A stretch of DNA of 64,000 bases from Gammaproteobacteria bacterium (lineage in GTDB: Bacteria; Pseudomonadota; Gammaproteobacteria; JAJPIJ01). The notes beneath the pieces were generated by a model. The model worked only from the letters and a program-made list of their open reading frames with translations. It was not told where the DNA came from and searched no databases. Below are positions 7,257 to 15,404 of this stretch, piece by piece. Position 1 is the stretch's first letter; every line of letters starts with the position of its first letter. The stretch lies in assembly GCA_022071965.1 (NCBI GenBank), contig JAJVIQ010000004.1:124001-188000 (forward strand), given 5' to 3'. The position numbers and the translations under genes were made by a program.

Positions 7257-9614
7257 ATGATCGCGCCATCCAAAGAGATTCAAATGCTTGCCGCTGTCGG
7301 GGTCGCCACGTGCCTTACGGCCGGCGCCCACGCGCAGGAGGTCGAAGGTCCGTCGCCCACCAAGGAGGTCTCCGCCCTCGAACTGCCAAGCGTCGACGTG
7401 ATCGGCTTCACACCGCTGCCCTCCGTGGGCATGCCGATCGAGAAGTTCGCCGGCAACGTGCAGTCGATAACGTCGGAGGAGATCGAGAACCAGAACCCGG
7501 TCGACCTTTCAGAGGCGCTGTACCGCAATCTCGGCAGCGTCAACATCAATTCTGCCCAGAACAATCCCTGGCAGAACGACGTGACCTATCGCGGCTTCCT
7601 TGCCTCGCCGCTGACAGGCAGCCCGATCGGGCTGTCGGTCTATGTCGACGGCATGCGGTTCAACGACGGCTTCGGGGACACGCTGAGCTGGGACCTGATC
7701 CCGCAGTCCGCGATCTCCAGCATCGACGTGATCCCCGGCTCCAACCCGCTGTTCGGTCTGAATACGCTGGGCGGTGCGCTGGCGGTACGTACCAAGAGCG
7801 GCTTCGCCTACCAGGGCACCGAGGTCGAGCTGCAGGGCGGCTCCTTCGGGCGCTGGGGACTGGAGGCCGAGCACGGCGGCTACAAGGGGCCGATCGATTA
7901 CTACATGACCTTCAACGGAATGCAGGAGGACGGCTGGCGCGATGCCTCCGGTTCCGAGCTGCGCCAGTTCTTCGGCAAGGCCGGGTGGGAAAACGATCGC
8001 ACGGACGTGGACCTGAGCTACATCTACGCCAACAACGACCTGACTGGCAATGGCTATGCGCCCGAGAGTCTCCTGGCGCTCGACCGCAGCGCGGTGCACA
8101 CGTTCCCCGACAACACGCTCAATGAGCAGCACCTCGTCAACCTCAGCGCCAGCCACGAGCTGACGAAGGATCTGTTGCTCGCCGGAAATGCGTATTACCG
8201 CGACTACCAGCGCGACACGCTCAATGGCGATGCCGAGGTGACATGCGTGAACGACCTGACGGACGAGGAGGTGTTCACGGATGCAGGTGGCGAGGATGCC
8301 CTGCCGGTGAGCCTGTGCTCGGGCTCCGCGGCCGGCTTCTTCGATGCGGACGGCAACGCGCTGCTCGGCGCTCTGGAGCGCGACACCGAGGGCGAGGACC
8401 GCACCACCAGCACGGAGTCCGAGACCTGGGGCGGCACGCTGCAGCTTTCCCGCCAGGGTCAACTGTTCGGCCACGGCAATTCCGCGACGATCGGGTTCGC
8501 CTATGACCAGACCGACAGCCGCTTCACGCAGAGCGAACGCGAGGGCGACATCGTCGATGTCGGCAACTCGCGCACCATCATCGGGGAGGGTGCGTTCGAG
8601 ACAGAGGTCGATGTCGATACCTCGCAGGAGGACATCGGTTTCTATCTCACCGACACCTTCGACATCACCGAGCGACTGGCGCTGACGCTGTCCGGCCGCT
8701 ATCAGCACGTCAATGTCGAGATCAGCGATAACACCGGCGATCCGGAGAACGCCGATGTCAACGGCGACCACAGCTTCGATCGCTTCAATCCGGCGGCCGG
8801 CCTGACCTTCCAGCTGATGCCGAAGATGACCGTGTTCGGCTCCTACAGCGAGGGCTTCCGCGCCCCGACCGCCGCGGAGCTGACCTGCGCGGATCCGGAC
8901 GATCCCTGCAACCTGCCCAACGCCTTCGTGGCCGATCCTCCGCTCGATCCGGTGGTCGCGAAGACCTACGAATTCGGCGCCCGCGGGCATCTGCCGGTCG
9001 GCGATGCGCTGCGCTGGAACGCCGCGTTCTTCCGCACTGATCTCTCCGACGACATCCTGTTCACCGTGGTCGAGACCGGCGGCGCCGGCTTCTTCCAGAA
9101 TGTCGGCGAGACGCGGCGTCAGGGCGTCGAGGTCGGTGCGATCGGCAGCGTGAAGAAGCTCAACTATTTCCTGAGCTATGCCTTCGTGGACGCCACCTAC
9201 GAGTCGGCGGAGACGCTGGCGAGCTTCGTCGATGCCGCCGGCGTGCCGGTGGAGGAGGGCGACAGCATCCCCGGCATTCCGCAGCACAACTTCAGGGTCG
9301 GGGCCGAGTACGAGGTGTACACGAATTTCTGGCTCGGCGGCGACGTGATCGCCGCCTCGAGCACCTACCTGCGCGGCGACGACGGCAACAACCTGCCCGA
9401 GGTGGACGGCTATGCCATCCTCAACCTGCAGGCCCGCTACGCGCCGAGCAAACATTTCGAGTTGTGGGGACGCATCGACAACGTGACCGATGCCGACTAC
9501 GAGACCGCGGGCATCCGCAACTTCAACGCCTTCGCCGACCCGATTGCCGAGGAGCGCTTCCTCGCGCCTGGAGCGCCGCTCGCGGGCTGGTTCGGGGTCA
9601 AGGCGCGTTTCTGA
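7257..9614 (+). CDS. TonB-dependent outer-membrane receptor
   Basis: The protein has 785 residues. The ATG at 7257 follows GGGGGGAG and opens a signal peptide ending in GAHAQ. After a short linker with a possible TonB box (SVDVIGF), a plug domain runs to about residue 190, with VDGMRFNDGFGDTLSWDLIP and SIDVIPGSNPLFGLNTLGGA as its hallmarks. A long beta-barrel follows, ending in a terminal phenylalanine (WFGVKARF), as outer-membrane barrels do. The sequence FGSYSEGFRAPTAAELTC near 535-555 is typical of siderophore-type receptors. It sits directly after xoxF and ahead of a TonB2-like energising operon. By analogy with lanthanide-linked receptors of methylotrophs and with PQQ receptors it may import a lanthanide chelate or PQQ. 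That is inference; iron or cobalamin chelates remain possible. Confidence 0.9.
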   Translation: MIAPSKEIQMLAAVGVATCLTAGAHAQEVEGPSPTKEVSALELPSVDVIGFTPLPSVGMPIEKFAGNVQSITSEEIENQNPVDLSEALYRNLGSVNINSAQNNPWQNDVTYRGFLASPLTGSPIGLSVYVDGMRFNDGFGDTLSWDLIPQSAISSIDVIPGSNPLFGLNTLGGALAVRTKSGFAYQGTEVELQGGSFGRWGLEAEHGGYKGPIDYYMTFNGMQEDGWRDASGSELRQFFGKAGWENDRTDVDLSYIYANNDLTGNGYAPESLLALDRSAVHTFPDNTLNEQHLVNLSASHELTKDLLLAGNAYYRDYQRDTLNGDAEVTCVNDLTDEEVFTDAGGEDALPVSLCSGSAAGFFDADGNALLGALERDTEGEDRTTSTESETWGGTLQLSRQGQLFGHGNSATIGFAYDQTDSRFTQSEREGDIVDVGNSRTIIGEGAFETEVDVDTSQEDIGFYLTDTFDITERLALTLSGRYQHVNVEISDNTGDPENADVNGDHSFDRFNPAAGLTFQLMPKMTVFGSYSEGFRAPTAAELTCADPDDPCNLPNAFVADPPLDPVVAKTYEFGARGHLPVGDALRWNAAFFRTDLSDDILFTVVETGGAGFFQNVGETRRQGVEVGAIGSVKKLNYFLSYAFVDATYESAETLASFVDAAGVPVEEGDSIPGIPQHNFRVGAEYEVYTNFWLGGDVIAASSTYLRGDDGNNLPEVDGYAILNLQARYAPSKHFELWGRIDNVTDADYETAGIRNFNAFADPIAEERFLAPGAPLAGWFGVKARF

Positions 9615-9810
9615 ACGCGCGTGCACCGGGCCGGGAACGAGGCCCGCACGCCGCGCACCACCGCCCGAACGATACAGGCAAATTATAGGTTCGACGTCGA
9701 GAAAATCTCCCTATGGGCGCCGATGCGGGATTGGTATTCTTTGCCTGCCGATCGTCGCTGCACTGTTGCTGTCGTGGCGGGGGTCGGATCCTGGTTTGAT
9801 TGGGCATGAA

Positions 9811-9897
9811 AATGAAACCAGCCGGAGCCGTCGTGTGGCGATGCCCTGGGATGGCATCGCAGACCAACGCCGACAGCTTCAGTTCCTCCTCCTGGTT
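9811..9897 (+). ncRNA. Candidate structured small RNA ahead of a strong terminator
   Basis: Nested helices can be drawn: AACCAG (9816-9821) with CTGGTT (9892-9897), GTCG (9830-9833) with CGAC (9871-9874), and an 8-bp hairpin GCGATGCC/GGCATCGC (9838-9845 and 9853-9860). An intrinsic terminator follows immediately. No coding gene on this strand follows for 4.7 kb, so it is not an evident leader. It could be a small RNA or the 3' end of the receptor transcript. No known RNA family was recognised. Confidence 0.4.
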
Positions 9898-9899
9898 AA

Positions 9900-9927
9900 A
9901 GGGCCCTGCGGGGCCCTGATTTTTTTC
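9900..9927 (+). terminator. Strong Rho-independent terminator
   Basis: AGGGCCC (9900-9906), loop TGCG, GGGCCCT (9911-9917), then GA and eight T residues. It lies 286 nt after the receptor stop and directly after the structured element at 9811-9897. Confidence 0.9.
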
Positions 9928-9974
9928 CGAGCCTGCGGCATCCGCTCGCCTCGTGCGCGGCCTCCGCCCATGGC

Positions 9975-9987
9975 GGGGGGGGGGGGG
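9975..9987. repeat. 13-bp poly-G tract
   Basis: An uninterrupted run of 13 G lies in an intergenic region. Such tracts slip during replication and are also prone to sequencing and assembly error. No gene depends on it. Confidence 0.7.
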
Positions 9988-10074
9988 CGATCCTTGCCGC
10001 GGCGCCGGCAGTCGTTGCATCGTCGGCGTTGCCTCGGCGCACGCGCCTCAGGCGTTGGAGTGCGTGTGTCGTTC

Positions 10075-10140
10075 GTAGGAGCGGCTTCAGCCGCGAACGG
10101 GCCTCGGCGGTGCGTCATTCGCGGCTGAAGCCGCTCGCAC
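10075..10140. repeat. REPIN-like pair of inverted REP elements
   Basis: GTAGGAGCGGCTTCAGCCGC at 10075-10094 (continuing GA to 10096) and its inverted partner at 10119-10140 flank 22 nt, so the whole 66-nt unit can fold as one long hairpin. Each REP is itself palindromic (GCGGCT/AGCCGC). Related copies are at 11248, 11298, 12418 and 15441. This sequence class is widespread in Pseudomonas- and Xanthomonas-like genomes and is mobilised by RAYT transposases. None is encoded in this window. Confidence 0.8.
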
Positions 10141-10220
10141 GAAAAAGGCCGGCGCGATCACCGTCTGGGGAGACTTGCCCGTTGCGTTCCCGCCGGGTTG
10201 CGAGCGGGCTCGCGGCTGTG

Positions 10221-11069
10221 CTACTGCTGCGCCGTCTGCCGCGGCGCCGGGCAGTGCGCGCGTCCGAGGCTGTCGAGATCCTCGGCGGTGGTTACGCCGC
10301 GCACCGGCGCCTCGCCGACGATCTCTTCTCCCTTCACCAACAGCAGGACCTGACGCAATTGACCGTTCGCGCGGAAGTTCATCGTCACGCCCTTCTGTCC
10401 GTCGAACTCGAGATCGGACTTGAGATACTTCAGAAGGGCGCCGGCGTCGGCAGTGCCGGTGCGCGCGACCGAATCGGTGAGCATCTTCGTGGCGGCCCAT
10501 CCTGCCCAGGCGTAGTCGTCCATGCCTTGGTCGAAGGCCCTGGTGAAGCGGTCGTTGAGCTGTCGGCCGGCGTATTTCTCGAACTCCGGGTGCCAGGCGC
10601 GGGCCTCGACCGCATCGCCGGGGTTCTTCGTCTGCCACTGCACGATCGCATCGCTGCGCATCTTCTCGTCGGGGATGACGTGCAGCAGGTTGGCGAGGCA
10701 CAGTGCGCGCAGATCTTCCGTCTCCTCGACGAGGTTGAACACCGGCACGCCCGGGTTGAGCTCGCTCAGAAGGCGCAGACTCCCGGCATCGACGGCGGCA
10801 AAGATCGCGCTCGGCGCCGGATCCTTGATGGTGACGATGTGCTCGTCGGGCAGGACCTCCAGCAGATATCTCTGGCCGAGAAATTGTCCTTGCTGGTTGC
10901 CTTCCGCGACACCTTGCGATACGCCAAGCAGCGCCGAATGCTCGTCGTCGCCGATGTATGCGAGGTGGACCTCGAGCGCAGCAGGCGTCTCCGTGGCATG
11001 CGTGGAGCGGACGGCGGCATTCAGGGACAGTACGGCAGCGGCGCACAACAGCAGGCGGATTAGGATCAT
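10221..11069 (-). CDS. Periplasmic binding protein of PQQ alcohol-oxidation systems (copy 2)
   Basis: The protein has 282 residues. The ATG at 11069 follows GGGGAG and gives a signal peptide ending THA. It aligns along its length with the protein at 1796-2620: LLHVIPDEKMRSDAIVQW corresponds to ILHVLPSQAMKRDALSQW, and WAGWAATKMLTDSVARTG and LEFDGQKGVTMNFRANGQL are shared nearly word for word. A short Pro/Gln tail extends the C-terminus. It is transcribed toward the receptor gene, stands alone, and has no ABC permease or ATPase beside it. Two diverged copies flanking xoxF and the receptor suggest that both bind ligands or partners of the same alcohol-oxidation process with different specificity. 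Confidence 0.8.
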   Translation of the reverse strand: MILIRLLLCAAAVLSLNAAVRSTHATETPAALEVHLAYIGDDEHSALLGVSQGVAEGNQQGQFLGQRYLLEVLPDEHIVTIKDPAPSAIFAAVDAGSLRLLSELNPGVPVFNLVEETEDLRALCLANLLHVIPDEKMRSDAIVQWQTKNPGDAVEARAWHPEFEKYAGRQLNDRFTRAFDQGMDDYAWAGWAATKMLTDSVARTGTADAGALLKYLKSDLEFDGQKGVTMNFRANGQLRQVLLLVKGEEIVGEAPVRGVTTAEDLDSLGRAHCPAPRQTAQQ

Positions 11070-11823
11070 GGCGCGACTCCCCGGTGGCGCGGGACGCAAG
11101 GGCCCGGCAATGGCGGGATGCTAGCAACGATGGCGGCCCGGACCCTACGGAAACCGGACTGATCTTGCGCGTGATAATTGACCGTAATGTACCGGGAGCT
11201 TGTCGCGTGGCAGCGGGAGATTATCCTGTGCCGGCGCCGGCGCCGATGGGAGCGACTACAGCCGCGAAAGGCGGGCGGGAGGGGAGCCGACATCCGCGGG
11301 GACGACTTCGGCCGCGAGAGGCACATGGTACGAAGGTCGATCGCGGCAGCAGCCGTTCCTGCGGTCGCTGCAGAACAGTCGCGCCTTCCTGCCGCGCGGC
11401 GGCGCATGCCGAACAGGATCCACGCCAACGCAGCGATCAGCAGCCACGCGCACGACCGACTCCGGCTTGCAGTGGCGTACGGACACGCCGGGCACCGGCG
11501 CGCTGGGCGGCATCCTTATGCCGGGCATCGAGGCGGGTGACGTCCAGGATCTGACGAGCGAGCCCGCGCAGCTCGGCTCGGGGCTGAGCCTTGGGTTCCT
11601 CGATGCGGGCACGCCTCACGGGCCGCGGCGGTCGCTGGCGAGGCGACCATCGACCTGCGAAGAGGGGCCAGGGTTCGGACTCGCCCGTGCCACTGCTGCC
11701 GGGCGTCTCCACGCCCGCGATTCCGTCAATGCCGCCGCGTTAGTCCCCGGCATGCGAAAGCGCACGGGACGAGGCCCGAAGTCGGGGGCGACGGCCCGTC
11801 CTGCGAGCCCGAAATCGCGAGGA
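11070..11823. other. 754-bp intergenic region without a supported gene
   Basis: It holds the two degenerate REP elements. Several open frames exist on both strands, but none has a ribosome site, a signal or a recognisable domain, and composition does not favour any frame. It may contain decayed coding sequence. Confidence 0.5.
11248..11317 (+). repeat. Two degenerate REP elements
   Basis: GGGAGCGACTACAGCCGCGA at 11248-11267 and GGGGACGACTTCGGCCGCGA at 11298-11317 are direct, diverged relatives of the REP at 10075. They lie upstream of the second binding-protein gene. Confidence 0.65.
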
Positions 11824-12336
11824 CTATTCGAAGCCCACCTGCCAGAGCTCGTGATCGGCCTCGATGATCTCGCCCGTGGCAGCATCGATCTCGACCTTGG
11901 TTTGTGTGCCGTCGCCGGCGGCAATGTCGAATTCGTAGGACGCGCTGCCGCTTTCCTCGATCTCGTATTCGACTTCTTCGATCTCGCCGGGGTATTGCTG
12001 GGTCAGGATCCGGCGCGCCTGCGATTCGCTGATCTTCGCCTGCGCGGCGAAGAGCGGATCGGCGACGCTGTCGACCTCACGCTCGACGCTGACGATCGTC
12101 GCCGCGTCGGCGTCGCATTCCACGTCCCAGGCCTTGCCGTCGCTGTCCATGATGTCGAACTCGTAGGCCTTGCGCGCGTCGACGGTCTTGAATTCGACCT
12201 TTATCACGCGTCCGGCCTTGTGCTCCAGGGCGACGCCGAGGCAGTCCTCGAACGGGCGGGCGCCGCGTTCGACGGTCGCCGCGACGGCGAGAGACGTCAC
12301 GAACATGGTTGCTACGACAACAATTGGTCTTGCCAA
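11824..12336 (-). CDS. Exported PepSY-domain protein
   Basis: The protein has 170 residues. A TTG at 12336 is chosen as start because AAGGAG (12345-12350) stands 8 nt upstream and translation then opens a clean signal peptide (MARPIVVVATMFVTSLAVAA). Two PepSY-like repeats follow: one around 30-85 (GRVIKVEFKTVDARKAYEFD) and one around 95-165, with AQAKISESQARRILTQQYPG and the terminal KVEIDAATGEIIEADHE typical of PepSY. The protein is very acidic. PepSY domains occur in periplasmic protease inhibitors and in proteins associated with histidine kinases. Here it lies 126 nt downstream of, and in the same direction as, a two-component pair, so a sensory or protective accessory role is plausible. 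Confidence 0.75.
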   Translation of the reverse strand: MARPIVVVATMFVTSLAVAATVERGARPFEDCLGVALEHKAGRVIKVEFKTVDARKAYEFDIMDSDGKAWDVECDADAATIVSVEREVDSVADPLFAAQAKISESQARRILTQQYPGEIEEVEYEIEESGSASYEFDIAAGDGTQTKVEIDAATGEIIEADHELWQVGFE

Positions 12337-12417
12337 TTCAAATTCTCCTTCTCGAAACATCAGGGGTCGCATCGCGCCAGGCGGCCGGGCAGAAACACCG
12401 GCGGTCGCGAGCGCCGC

Positions 12418-12439
12418 GTGCGAGCGGCTTCAGCCGCGA
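12418..12439 (+). repeat. REP element
   Basis: GTGCGAGCGGCTTCAGCCGC (12418-12437, then GA) is the reverse complement of the inverted copy at 10119-10140. It lies between the PepSY and response-regulator genes. Confidence 0.75.
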
Positions 12440-12461
12440 AGAACGGGGCGCGCGCTGCGGC

Positions 12462-13124
12462 TCAGACCTTGACGACGCCATGACGGATGGCGATGCGCGC
12501 CAGCTCGGCAACGGTGTCGACGTCGAGCTTGTTCTTGATCTGCGTGCTGTAGTTGGCGACGGTCTTGTAGCTGAGGCTCAAGCGCTTGGAGATGTCGTTG
12601 ACGTTCAGGCCCTCGGCGAGCAGGCAGAAGATCTCGAACTCGCGCGTCGACAGCGACTCGAACGGCGTGTTGCGTCCGCGCGTCTTCTGGAACGCGAGCC
12701 GCTGCGCGATCTCGGCATCGAGGAAGATGTCGCCCTGGGCGATACGGCGCACGGCGTCGACGAGCACCTCCGGGGCGCTGCTCTTGGTGATGTAGCCACG
12801 CGCGCCCGCCTGCAGCGCCTGCTCCACGAATACCGTGTCCTCGTGCATGCTGAACACGAGGATCCTGGCATCCGGATCGCGGGCGATGATGCGCCGGATC
12901 GCCTCGAGCCCGCCGATGCCGGGCAACGAGAGATCCATGATGACGACGTCGGGCCGCCTGTCGATGTACTCGCGCAGCGCGGCCTGGCCGTTGTCGGCCT
13001 CGGCGATCACCTCGAGGTTGGCGGCATTCTGCAGCAGCGTGCTGTAACCCGTGCGCACCACCGCGTGATCGTCGACCAGCAGGATACGGATCGGTCGTGC
13101 GCGTTCCTCAACCTTGTCGGACAT
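12462..13124 (-). CDS. NarL/LuxR-family response regulator
   Basis: The protein has 220 residues. The receiver domain spans about 12-130 with the acidic pair D18-D19, phospho-acceptor D64 (VVIMDLSLPG) and K114. A LuxR-type helix-turn-helix follows at about 155-205 (LSTREFEIFCLLAEGLNVND, SLSYKTVANY). It binds DNA after phosphorylation by a HisKA_3 kinase, here the kinase encoded immediately upstream, whose reading frame overlaps its start by 17 nt (co-transcription). Regulators of this class (for example AgmR/ErbR in pseudomonads) control PQQ alcohol-oxidation genes, so control of xoxF or the binding-protein genes is a reasonable inference. Confidence 0.92.
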   Translation of the reverse strand: MSDKVEERARPIRILLVDDHAVVRTGYSTLLQNAANLEVIAEADNGQAALREYIDRRPDVVIMDLSLPGIGGLEAIRRIIARDPDARILVFSMHEDTVFVEQALQAGARGYITKSSAPEVLVDAVRRIAQGDIFLDAEIAQRLAFQKTRGRNTPFESLSTREFEIFCLLAEGLNVNDISKRLSLSYKTVANYSTQIKNKLDVDTVAELARIAIRHGVVKV

Positions 13125-14475
13125 GTCTGGATTCTCCGGAGATTGGCAAGCTGATTTGAATGGTGACGCCCTTGCCCGGCGTGCTGGTGAGCTCGAAGTG
13201 GCCGTTCAGCGCCTCGGCGCGTTCGCGCATGCCGAGCAGGCCGAGCCCGGAGGGCGTTTGCAGCGGATCGAAGCCGCCGCCGTTGTCGCTGATGGCGATG
13301 CGCAGCCATGGCGCCGGCGTCGGGTCGGCGGGCGTCGTGCGCGTGAGGCTGATGGAGACATCGGTCGCGTGCGCGTGCTTGCTGATGTTGGTCAGCGCCT
13401 CCTGGACGATCCGAAACACGTTGATGCGCGCCTCGTCGTTGAGATCGGAGAATTCGCCCTCGCTGTCGAAGCGGCAGAAGGCCTCACCGTGGCGGTCGTT
13501 CCATTCGTCGATGATGTTCTGCAGCGCCGGCACGAGTCCGAGTTCATCCAGGATCACCGGCCGCAGCCGCCGCATCATGCCGCGCACGACATCGTAGATG
13601 CGCTGCGAGGTGTTGCTGATGGTCTGCGTGCTTTGCAGGATCTCGGGCTCGTTGGCGGCACGCTGGCCGATGGTGACCGCGAGCGCCTTGATGGCGCTGA
13701 TCGACTGGCCAAGCTCGTCGTGCAGCTCGTGGGCGAGGTAGCGCCGTTCCTGCTCCTGGATCGCGAGCGATCGCTGCGCGAGCGCGCGGTTCTGCGCCCG
13801 GCTGCGCTCGAGCACCTCGGCCATGTGGTTGAACTTTTCGACGATGACGTTCAGCTCGGGCAACGTGATGTGCGGCAGGCGCGAGCGGTAGTCGCCGCGC
13901 TCGATGTTGTCGAGCGCCATCAGGATGCTGCTGATCGGTTTCAGCGATCGACCTATCGTCACGTAGACGAGGCAGTTCGCGAGCAGGCAGAAGACCACGA
14001 GCAGACCGAGCATGTTGCGCGCCTCGCTCCATGCTTCAGTGATCTCGTCGGCCGGATCGGCCTCGATCACGACCAGCAGGCCGTAGTTGTCCTGAGTCGG
14101 TGCGATGTTTCGGGTCAGCTTCAGCGGCGGCGGCTCGACGAGCTGCACGAACCAGCCCGGCGCAGCGGGGCTGCGCGAGATCGATGTCTCCGGAAAACCC
14201 GACTCGCGCGTGCCGTCGGGCCGCAGCAGATCAATGTGCAGATGACGGGTTTCCTCGAAGCGGGCAAGGTGCGCGAGGATGGCCGGCAGCGCGCTCGCCT
14301 CGGGACCACTGCGCCCGAGGGCCACCTCGAGCAGATTGAGGGTCAGGTTCGCCGTCGAGCGCGTCTCCTCCTCGACGGCGCCCCGCGCATGGTGAATCAC
14401 GAGCAGTGCCCCCGCTCCGAGGATGAGCAGGAACATAATCGTGATCAGCAGGTTCAAACGGAAACGTAGGCTCAT
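13108..14475 (-). CDS. Membrane sensor histidine kinase (HisKA_3 type)
   Basis: The protein has 455 residues. TM1 is about 8-28, the periplasmic sensor 30-150 and TM2 about 155-175. A HAMP segment runs to about 230, followed by a dimerisation/phospho-acceptor helix with H252 in AHELHDELGQ and a GHKL ATPase domain with DNGGGFD near 400 and GLGLLGMRER. The short periplasmic domain has no recognised fold; its ligand is unknown. The gene is followed by its cognate NarL-type regulator with overlapping frames and is divergent from the TonB2-like operon (146 nt to that start). Upstream position relative to that operon and downstream PQQ-linked genes make it a candidate sensor for alcohol, lanthanide or envelope state. 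Confidence 0.9.
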   Translation of the reverse strand: MSLRFRLNLLITIMFLLILGAGALLVIHHARGAVEEETRSTANLTLNLLEVALGRSGPEASALPAILAHLARFEETRHLHIDLLRPDGTRESGFPETSISRSPAAPGWFVQLVEPPPLKLTRNIAPTQDNYGLLVVIEADPADEITEAWSEARNMLGLLVVFCLLANCLVYVTIGRSLKPISSILMALDNIERGDYRSRLPHITLPELNVIVEKFNHMAEVLERSRAQNRALAQRSLAIQEQERRYLAHELHDELGQSISAIKALAVTIGQRAANEPEILQSTQTISNTSQRIYDVVRGMMRRLRPVILDELGLVPALQNIIDEWNDRHGEAFCRFDSEGEFSDLNDEARINVFRIVQEALTNISKHAHATDVSISLTRTTPADPTPAPWLRIAISDNGGGFDPLQTPSGLGLLGMRERAEALNGHFELTSTPGKGVTIQISLPISGESRHVRQG

Positions 14476-14621
14476 GATCAGGTCTCGCGCCGCGGCGCTT
14501 GAACGACGAGAACACTATGAATACCATGCTCCGTCTTTCCTTGCCGGGGCAGGAGATTATGTCTTTCATTCTAAATGGTATTTTCAGCTGCTGTATCCGG
14601 GATAAAGTTCCCGTCGCCGGC

Positions 14622-15404
14622 ATGAAATATTCCTCCCTGCACGGGTGGGTGTTGGCGGGATGCTGGCTGCTCGCGCCGCTCGCCCTGGCGCAGGACAAGG
14701 TTGAAACCACTCTCGAAGCCGCCGCCGCCGCCAATCAGGAGGCCGCCGCCGCGCAGCAGCGGATCGACACGCTCGCGACCGACACCAGATCGATGCTCGA
14801 GGAATACCGCCAGGTCGTGGCCCGTAGCGAGGACCTCAAGGCCTACAACGACCAGGTCGAACGAATGCTCGAGACCCAGAGCGGCGAGCTGGCGGCGCTC
14901 GCCGAGCAGACCCGTCCGAACGCCGTCACCAAGGAGAAGCTGCTGCCGCTGCTGCAGAAGATGGTCGACACGCTCGGCCAGTTCGTGAAGATGGACACGC
15001 CGTTCCTCGCGGAGGAACGCGCCACGCGCGTCAAGGAACTCGAGCATCTCATCGACATGCCCGACGTCGGTCTGTCCGAGAAATACCGCCGGGTCATGGA
15101 GGCCTACCAGGTCGAGGCCGAGTACGGCCGCACGATCGAGGCATACAGCGGCTCGCTGCCCGGCGCCGGTGCCGAGGGCGCCAGGGGCCGCACCGTGAAT
15201 TTCCTGCGCGTCGGACGCATGGGGCTGTACTACGCCACTCTCGACGGCGGCGAAAGTGGCTACTGGGACGGCGCGGCAAAGGCCTTCAAGCCGTTGCCGC
15301 CGGCGTTCAATCGCGAGATCGATCATGGCCTGAAGATCGCCCGCAAGGAGTCGGCGCCCGATCTGCTCAAGGTGCCGCTGCCGGCCCCGGAGGTCGTCCA
15401 ATGA
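14622..15404 (+). CDS. DUF3450 periplasmic protein of a TonB2-type system
   Basis: The protein has 260 residues. The ATG at 14622 opens a signal peptide ending LALAQ; in-frame starts upstream (14499) only add non-signal sequence. The mature protein is a long alpha-helical coiled coil (about 30-110, rich in Ala/Glu/Gln) followed by a conserved region with GRMGLYYATLDGGESGYWDG. This matches DUF3450, the first gene of TonB2 clusters in Vibrio and Shewanella. It probably interacts with the inner-membrane TtpC/ExbB complex. It overlaps the next gene by 4 nt (ATGA), and five further genes follow in the same direction. Confidence 0.85.
   Translation: MKYSSLHGWVLAGCWLLAPLALAQDKVETTLEAAAAANQEAAAAQQRIDTLATDTRSMLEEYRQVVARSEDLKAYNDQVERMLETQSGELAALAEQTRPNAVTKEKLLPLLQKMVDTLGQFVKMDTPFLAEERATRVKELEHLIDMPDVGLSEKYRRVMEAYQVEAEYGRTIEAYSGSLPGAGAEGARGRTVNFLRVGRMGLYYATLDGGESGYWDGAAKAFKPLPPAFNREIDHGLKIARKESAPDLLKVPLPAPEVVQ

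Larger units (their letters stand above)
9615..10220. other. 606-bp intergenic region with RNA and repeat elements
   Basis: No gene is supported. In order it holds the candidate structured RNA, its terminator, the poly-G tract and a pair of inverted REP elements. It lies between the convergent receptor and binding-protein genes. Confidence 0.65.

Noticed and set aside
7509-9626. Long minus-strand open frame (705 codons) opposite the TonB receptor
   Set aside because: It is the complement of a strongly supported barrel protein, has no family resemblance, and long antisense frames are expected in GC-rich DNA.
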